10,123 nt of DNA from JAPLYB01 sp964500015. Lineage in GTDB: Archaea; Nanobdellota; Nanobdellia; Pacearchaeales; UBA284. Below are positions 6,817 through 10,123 of the stretch, piece after piece; the first letter of the stretch is position 1; each line of letters starts with the position of its first letter. The notes below the pieces were generated by a model, which was not told the origin of the DNA, ran no database searches, and worked only from the letters and a program-made list of their open reading frames with translations. The position numbers and the translations under genes are program-made. The stretch covers positions 1 through 10,123 of the forward strand of contig CAZCMN010000030.1 in the NCBI GenBank assembly GCA_964500015.1, in the 5' to 3' direction.

Positions 6817-6856
6817 AAACACAATTTTTGTTCAAGGAAATCCCAAAATTGTGTTT
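6817..6856. promoter_or_regulatory. Inverted repeat upstream of nrdD, possible NrdR operator
   Basis: AAACACAATTTT (6817-6828) and AAAATTGTGTTT (6845-6856) are a perfect 12-bp inverted repeat with a 16-bp spacer. The arms contain ACACAAT and ATTGTGT, the half-sites of the bacterial NrdR box, but spaced more widely than in a normal 16-bp box. It lies about 30 bp upstream of the nrdD TATA box. A DNA operator for NrdR is the favoured reading; a transcribed hairpin is the alternative. Confidence 0.5.
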
Positions 6857-7015
6857 TGGTGAGGGTACATTTTGAAAAAGAAAGACGATTTATTCGGTTT
6901 ATTGTCTAAAACTTAAAGGATAATTGCTACTTTATTTTAAAAAATATATAATCATAATGTTAGTCCCTTTTAATTGGTTATATGTAGAAGAATATAGGCT
7001 TTCATTCACAATAAT

Positions 7016-7027
7016 CTTTAAATATTT
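7016..7027 (+). promoter_or_regulatory. TATA-like box of the orphan gene at 7067
   Basis: CTTTAAATATTT lies about 45 bp before the ATG at 7067, which would give a leader of roughly 20 nt. The region is generally AT-rich, so the assignment is weak. Confidence 0.3.
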
Positions 7028-7066
7028 AGATGATAAAAAGAATCTGGAGAAACAAATTAATAAAAA

Positions 7067-7636
7067 ATGGATGATAAAAAAGAATTTCAGAATCCTTTTA
7101 TGCTGAAAATTACCGAAGATACAAGATATTGTATAGGGCAAATTGCAAGATGGAGAAATAAAAAAGGAGATGAGGAAGAACATAGTAGAAATAAAAATAG
7201 ATTAAATGACTATCTTTTTGGTACTGAATCACCGTGTTTAGAAACACAATTTCCTCAAGAAAATGGTTTTGTAGGAAGTGTTGAAGTCTCAGATATCAGA
7301 TTCGAAGGAAATGTTGCAGCTTTTATAGCAAGCATATGCAGGGTTCCGATATCAAGAGAAGCTGTATTCAGGGCACTTGTGCATGGCTTAGATAATGAAT
7401 CTGGTTTAATGGAGCTGGCACAAAAAAGTTATGTTGTTGGAGCATATAGAAAAGGAAATACAGTATTTTCTCCAGAAGTAGTCTATGAAGTTCTTGGTCG
7501 TAGGGAAAATTATGACAAATGTCTATGCCGAGTTGGTGAACTGAATGTAAAAGGAGATCATGTTAAAGTATGGGCTGGACAAGGAAAACATGATAAAACA
7601 AGAAGATTTGATTTGTCCTTTAAATTAGATCATTAA
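7067..7636 (+). CDS. Hypothetical protein, no recognised family
   Basis: This 189-residue predicted soluble protein is not one I recognise. It has no signal peptide or transmembrane segment. The N-terminal 60 residues are charged (QIARWRNKKGDEEEHSRNKNR). The middle (about 70-135) is mixed alpha/beta with VAAFIASICRVPISREAVFRALVHGL, and the C-terminus is basic, ending DKTRRFDLSFKLDH. Cysteines occur singly except for CLC in KCLCRVGELNVKG. The length, balanced composition and normal start-stop context suggest a real gene. The reading frame is long for such AT-rich DNA and no competing frame covers it. It lies divergent from nrdD and convergent with nrdR, but nothing in its sequence ties it to nucleotide metabolism. 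A later ATG at residue 12 (MLKITED) is an alternative start. A T-rich stretch follows the stop. Confidence 0.7.
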   Translation: MDDKKEFQNPFMLKITEDTRYCIGQIARWRNKKGDEEEHSRNKNRLNDYLFGTESPCLETQFPQENGFVGSVEVSDIRFEGNVAAFIASICRVPISREAVFRALVHGLDNESGLMELAQKSYVVGAYRKGNTVFSPEVVYEVLGRRENYDKCLCRVGELNVKGDHVKVWAGQGKHDKTRRFDLSFKLDH

Positions 7637-7655
7637 AGTTAATTTTCTTATATTT

Positions 7656-7826
7656 TTATTTTAATCTTTTTCCATTCTCTCTTTTCAGTTCCCTAATCTT
7701 CTGATTGAATTCATCAACGTCCTTGAATTCAAGATAAACAGAAGCAAATCTGATATGCTCAAAAAAACAGAAGTTTTTTGGCATGCCAAAATTTGTACAA
7801 TTTTGAGCATAAGCTATCTTATCAAT
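7656..7826 (-). pseudogene. Displaced, diverged nrdR 3' end interrupted by a double-hairpin element
   Basis: On the minus strand, directly overlapping the intact nrdR stop codon, the frame GAT AAG ATA GCT TAT resumes and then hits the 54-bp element. After it follows a second NrdR C-terminus. Without the element it reads DKIAYIRFASVYLEFKD, then VDEFNQKIRELKREN and a stop at 7656-7658. The intact gene has DKVAYVRFASVYREFKD here; 18 of the first 28 residues agree and many codons differ. It is therefore a homologous C-terminus of different ancestry or long independent drift, not a fresh duplication. It lacks a start of its own except an ATG inside the element at 7784, which would give 42 residues. 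Confidence 0.85.
7756..7809 (-). repeat. Double-hairpin element, copy 2 (in the nrdR fragment)
   Basis: This 54-bp element is bounded by TGCTC...GAGCA, with 8-bp terminal repeats GCTCAAAA/TTTTGAGC. On the plus strand hairpin 1 pairs AAAAAAC (7762-7768) with GTTTTTT (7773-7779) around AGAA. Then come GGCATGCC and hairpin 2, C-AAAATT-TGTAC-AATTTT-G. Read in the nrdR frame it adds 18 codons without a stop (AQNCTNFGMPKNFCFFEH), so the insertion is translatable. Excision at its boundaries exactly restores GCT TAT ATC AGA, with no target-site duplication. Confidence 0.85.
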
Positions 7827-8256
7827 TTAATTCTTTTAGTGTTTTCTTAAATTCAGAGATATCTTTAAACTCTCTATATACTGATGCAAATCGCACATAT
7901 GCTACTTTATCTAGCTTTTTAAGTTTCTTCATGACCATTTCACCTATTATTTTACTGGGAATCTCATTTTTTCCAAGATTTTTTATTTTCTCTTCAATTT
8001 CTGAAACAGCTTTATCAATTTTTTCGTGGCTTACTGGTCTTTTTTCACATGCTTTTAAAAATCCGCTTCTTATTTTTTCTCTGACATAAGCCTCTCTTCT
8101 TCCATCTTTTTTGATAACTAATAAATGAGTTTCAATTCTTTCATAAGTTGTAAATCTTTTTTTACATTTTAAACATTCTCGCCTTCTTCTTGTTGCATCT
8201 TTGCTTTCTCTTTTATCTAAAACTTTTGTATTTCCTAAACAATATGGGCATTTCAT
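7822..8256 (-). CDS. nrdR: Transcriptional repressor NrdR
   Basis: NrdR senses the ATP/dATP balance and represses ribonucleotide reductase genes by binding paired 16-bp NrdR boxes. An N-terminal zinc ribbon is formed by C3-x2-C6 and C28-x2-C31, with the conserved basic stretch RRRRECLKCKKRFTTYER at 24-41. An ATP-cone domain follows (about 47-130: LVIKKDGRREAYVREKIRSG), with KVAYVRFASVYREFKD near the C-terminus. At 144 residues it is close to the usual length of about 150. NrdR is chiefly a bacterial protein with patchy presence in archaea, so transfer is likely. It sits about 1.1 kb from nrdD, its expected target. Minus-strand TATA-like sequence at 8314-8323 would place the transcription start on a weak NrdR-box-like site at 8280-8295, suggesting autorepression. 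The 3' end may be a replacement: a second, diverged C-terminal coding segment follows immediately. Confidence 0.95.
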   Translation of the reverse strand: MKCPYCLGNTKVLDKRESKDATRRRRECLKCKKRFTTYERIETHLLVIKKDGRREAYVREKIRSGFLKACEKRPVSHEKIDKAVSEIEEKIKNLGKNEIPSKIIGEMVMKKLKKLDKVAYVRFASVYREFKDISEFKKTLKELN

Positions 8257-8279
8257 AGTTTATTAACAAGAATTGCGAA

Positions 8280-8295
8280 GCACAACATGTCTTGT
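8280..8295. promoter_or_regulatory. Weak NrdR-box-like site at the predicted nrdR start
   Basis: GCACAACATGTCTTGT shares its left half exactly with the better box at 8402-8417, but the right half deviates at two conserved positions. It lies 24-39 bp upstream of the nrdR ATG, over the transcription start predicted from the TATA-like sequence at 8314-8323. Confidence 0.35.
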
Positions 8296-8401
8296 AATTC
8301 ATTTAATAATAATTTAATATAAATTTTGATTTTTATACGCTTTGTTTTTAAGATTTTTATTTTAGGTCTTGAACTTAGCTATTATCAATTATCTTTATCA
8401 A

Positions 8402-8417
8402 GCACAACATATTGTGC
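8402..8417. promoter_or_regulatory. NrdR-box-like palindrome 1
   Basis: GCACAACATATTGTGC fits the published NrdR-box pattern acaCwAtATaTwGtgt at all strongly conserved positions, with deviations only at weak ones. The outer six bases form a perfect inverted repeat. Its centre is exactly 70 bp from that of the next box. Confidence 0.55.
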
Positions 8418-8447
8418 CTCTTTTCAGAATACTATCAAGCTACAGTA

Positions 8448-8455
8448 TTTATAAA
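8448..8455. promoter_or_regulatory. Palindromic TATA box between two NrdR-box-like sites
   Basis: TTTATAAA reads the same on both strands. Used on the plus strand it predicts a start near 8477, inside box 2. Used on the minus strand it predicts a start near 8427, just upstream of box 1. Either way it would be bracketed by operators. It is about 175 bp from either gene start, so it would give a long leader. Confidence 0.35.
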
Positions 8456-8471
8456 CTTTACGATATTTTTG

Positions 8472-8487
8472 GTACAATGTATTGTTT
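8472..8487. promoter_or_regulatory. NrdR-box-like palindrome 2
   Basis: GTACAATGTATTGTTT contains CAATGTATTG, one mismatch from the NrdR core CwAtATaTwG. The 70-bp centre distance to box 1 is close to a whole number of helical turns, as NrdR box pairs require, although known pairs are usually closer. Confidence 0.45.
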
Positions 8488-8574
8488 TTTATATTTTTTA
8501 TACAATCTCTATTAGAAAGCTACAAACACTTACCTACACTTTACAAATATTACTCTCTTTAATTTAGATAAGAA

Positions 8575-8584
8575 TATATTTAAA
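8575..8584 (+). promoter_or_regulatory. TATA-like box of the antiporter gene
   Basis: TATATTTAAA predicts a start near 8605 and a leader of about 25 nt. That leader contains AGAGGA at 8615-8620, a ribosome-binding site 10 bases before the ATG at 8631. Confidence 0.45.
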
Positions 8585-8630
8585 AAATCAGGATTCTTAA
8601 CCATTTTATCAAAAAGAGGAAGAATAAAAC

Positions 8631-10123
8631 ATGAGTTTATTAGAAATTACAGGAAATGTAGTTAATTCTATTTTTGCAACAAATCCCCTATCTAATCCTC
8701 CTATTCTGATTAGTATTGCCTTAGTTCTAATTATCGCTGCTATTCTAGCAGTAATCTCTAAATTATTAAAACAACAATTTATCTTGGCCTATATCTTAAC
8801 TGGAATAATTCTCGGTCCCTTGGTTTTGGGTTTAGTCACAGATAGAACCCTAATAAATGGTTTTGCAGAAGTGGGAATTTGTCTTTTACTATTTGCTGCA
8901 GGATTAGAGATGAGTCTGAAAAAATTGAAAGAAACCATTGGAACTTCAATGATCAGTGGAGTTGTACAAGTTGTTGTTGTATCACTAATTTCTTTTTTTG
9001 TTCTTATTGCTCTTTCATTTTCAAGAGTAGAAGCTCTATGGCTAGGAATCGCAATTGCATTTAGTTCAACAGTTGTTGTAACCAAAATTCTTTCAGATAG
9101 AAATGAATTAAACACCCTTCATGCCAGATTTATTGTAGGGATTATGTTAACTCAAGATGTCATTGCTATTTTGGCTTTAGCAGTTTTAACAAAAAACCTA
9201 ACCTTAGCTTTTTTACTTGTTTCACTTTTGAAAATTTCTTTTTTACTTGTTCTTGCATTTTTGTTTTTTTATCTTCTGAAAATTTTAAATAAAAGAATTA
9301 TGCAGTCTATTGAGCTGCTTTTTATTGTTTCATTAGCAATCCTCTTCTTATTTGTTTCATTAGCACACTTATTAGATTTATCAATTGCAATTGGCGCGTT
9401 TATTGCAGGTCTTTTACTTGCAAATAGTTCTTATAAACTTGAAATTGAAACAAGAACTCGTGCATTAAGAGACTTTTTTTCAGTGATGTTTTTTGTATCA
9501 GTAGGATTATTGTTAACTCACATTTCTACAGAACTTTTCTTACTAACAATTCCGATTTTGCTTATTTTAATAATTGTTGAGCCTTTTATTACTGCTCTTG
9601 TTTTAAAAATAAAAGGATATAACACCAAAACCTCAATGGACATTGGTTTTTCTTTTGCCCAATTAAGCGAATTTACTTTAATCTTATGTTTAGGTGCATT
9701 AAGTCTAGGAATAATCACTCAAAGGGCATTTGACCTGATTGTACTAGTTGCTGTCCTCTCAATAGCTGCTACACCATATACTATGAAATTAACTAAGCCA
9801 CTTTATAGTTCAATGGGTCGCCTTTTAGATTTAATTAAAATATCTAGTAAAAAAGAGATGGGTTTTCAAGATAGTAAAAAGAAAACAATTCTTATTTTTG
9901 GTTGTCATAGGATGGGTTCAATTTACTTAAAAAATTTAGAGAAATATCAAGAAAAAATTCATGTGATAGATTTTAACCCCGAAATTATTCAGGCAGTATC
10001 CAAAAAAAGAATTTCTTGTACTTATGGAGATGCGAATAATGAAGAGTTTCTTGATAAACTATCTGAAAAAGATCTAAAAATAGTGATTTCCACAGTTCCA
10101 AGAAAAGATGATAATCTCTTAAT
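8631..10123 (+). CDS. Kef-type cation/proton antiporter with RCK (TrkA-N) domain, 3' partial
   Basis: This is a CPA2-family monovalent cation:proton antiporter (KefB-like) of the cytoplasmic membrane. The open frame runs from the ATG off the window end, giving about 497 residues. Family motifs appear in order: QQFILAYILTGIILGP, CLLLFAAGLEMSLKKL, AFSSTVVVTKILSD, TQDVIAILAL with the transport-site aspartate, a FFSVMFFVSVGLLL segment and SFAQLSEFTLILCLG. About 12 hydrophobic helices fill residues 20-390. A cytoplasmic NAD-binding TrkA-N domain begins near 420 (KKKTILIFGCHRMGS, G424-x4-G429, then a beta strand ending in acidic D: VIDFN). The usual GxGxxG is GCHRMG here. The missing C-terminus could include a TrkA-C domain. 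The start is supported by AGAGGA 10 bases upstream. It is divergent from nrdR across a 374-bp region. Whether the NrdR-like boxes affect it is unknown. Confidence 0.93.
   Translation, partial: MSLLEITGNVVNSIFATNPLSNPPILISIALVLIIAAILAVISKLLKQQFILAYILTGIILGPLVLGLVTDRTLINGFAEVGICLLLFAAGLEMSLKKLKETIGTSMISGVVQVVVVSLISFFVLIALSFSRVEALWLGIAIAFSSTVVVTKILSDRNELNTLHARFIVGIMLTQDVIAILALAVLTKNLTLAFLLVSLLKISFLLVLAFLFFYLLKILNKRIMQSIELLFIVSLAILFLFVSLAHLLDLSIAIGAFIAGLLLANSSYKLEIETRTRALRDFFSVMFFVSVGLLLTHISTELFLLTIPILLILIIVEPFITALVLKIKGYNTKTSMDIGFSFAQLSEFTLILCLGALSLGIITQRAFDLIVLVAVLSIAATPYTMKLTKPLYSSMGRLLDLIKISSKKEMGFQDSKKKTILIFGCHRMGSIYLKNLEKYQEKIHVIDFNPEIIQAVSKKRISCTYGDANNEEFLDKLSEKDLKIVISTVPRKDDNLL

Larger units (their letters stand above)
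6714..7066. other. Divergent intergenic region nrdD / orphan gene
   Basis: These 353 bp contain the nrdD promoter, the 12-bp inverted repeat at 6817-6856 and a TATA-like box for the plus-strand gene at 7067. Short open frames here (e.g. an ATG at 6805 with 35 codons) have no ribosome-binding site and overlap the regulatory repeat, so I do not call them genes. Confidence 0.6.
8257..8630. other. Divergent intergenic region nrdR / antiporter
   Basis: These 374 bp hold no credible ORF. They contain three NrdR-box-like sites, TATA-like boxes at 8314-8323 (minus), 8448-8455 (palindromic) and 8575-8584 (plus), and T-rich runs. An 11-bp direct repeat AAGCACAACAT occurs at 8278-8288 and 8400-8410. 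Confidence 0.65.

Noticed and set aside
6805..6909. Small plus-strand ORF (35 codons from the ATG at 6805, longer from a TTG at 6724)
   Set aside because: It overlaps the nrdD promoter and the 12-bp inverted repeat, has no ribosome-binding site, and its composition follows the repeat sequence.
6924..7106. Plus-strand ORF of about 60 codons before the orphan gene
   Set aside because: It has a poor start context, AT-driven composition, and an overlap with the better supported gene at 7067 in another frame.
7756..7809. MITE or IS remnant with a 2-bp AT target duplication
   Set aside because: At nrdR an AT duplication can be read from the flanks, but the tRNA copy shows none. Both copies are explained by clean insertion with outer bases belonging to the element. 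No transposase is present.
8278..8410. Two AAGCACAACAT copies as a possible CRISPR or iteron start
   Set aside because: There are only two 11-bp copies 122 bp apart, better explained as regulator half-sites. There is no regular spacing and there are no cas or replication genes.
8789..9718. Minus- and plus-strand ORFs inside the antiporter gene
   Set aside because: The antiporter frame with ordered CPA2 motifs spans the whole region; these are frame shadows.

Overview
The window is AT-rich and most likely comes from an archaeon, probably a small-genome DPANN-type lineage (Woesearchaeota/Pacearchaeota-like). The evidence for archaea is promoter layout. A TATA-like box lies about 25 bp before the start codon of several genes (metG, the ParB-like gene, nrdG) and before the tRNA 5' end, which fits archaeal TBP/TFB promoters and leaderless mRNAs. 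The tRNA gene also does not encode CCA. Several proteins look bacterial in type (MetRS with a C-terminal tRNA-binding domain, NrdR), so the lineage assignment is inference.

Layout. (1) 1-2449, plus strand: metG with its own promoter and a small palindrome upstream, followed one base later by a SET-domain lysine methyltransferase. (2) 2497-3523, minus strand: a two-TM conserved protein and a ParB/sulfiredoxin-fold protein. (3) 3602-3674: tRNA-Val(CAC), directly followed by a second, interrupted copy of its 3' half. (4) 3761-6713, minus strand: nrdG and nrdD, the anaerobic class III ribonucleotide reductase system. (5) 7067-7636, plus strand: an orphan protein of 189 residues. (6) 7656-8256, minus strand: the dNTP-synthesis repressor gene nrdR, directly followed by a diverged and interrupted second copy of its 3' end. 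(7) 8257-8630: a regulatory intergenic region with NrdR-box-like palindromes. (8) 8631 to the window end: a Kef-type cation/proton antiporter, cut off by the window edge.

Functionally the right two thirds is centred on deoxynucleotide synthesis. NrdD makes dNTPs anaerobically, NrdG installs its glycyl radical, and NrdR is a nucleotide-sensing repressor with plausible operators upstream of itself. A long inverted repeat upstream of nrdD carries the same ACACAAT/ATTGTGT half-sites.

The most unusual content is a pair of 53-54 bp double-hairpin elements at 3691-3743 and 7756-7809. Each sits inside an extra, displaced copy of a gene's 3' end (tRNA-Val and nrdR) that abuts the intact gene with no spacer. 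Removing the element restores an uninterrupted homologous sequence with no target-site duplication. One hairpin is identical between copies. In the other, all six stem differences fall into three compensated base pairs. The nrdR copy is 54 bp, in frame and free of stop codons. This looks like an undescribed family of palindromic insertion elements associated with replacement of gene 3' ends. It recalls Rickettsia palindromic elements and fungal mitochondrial double-hairpin elements, although only two copies are visible here.
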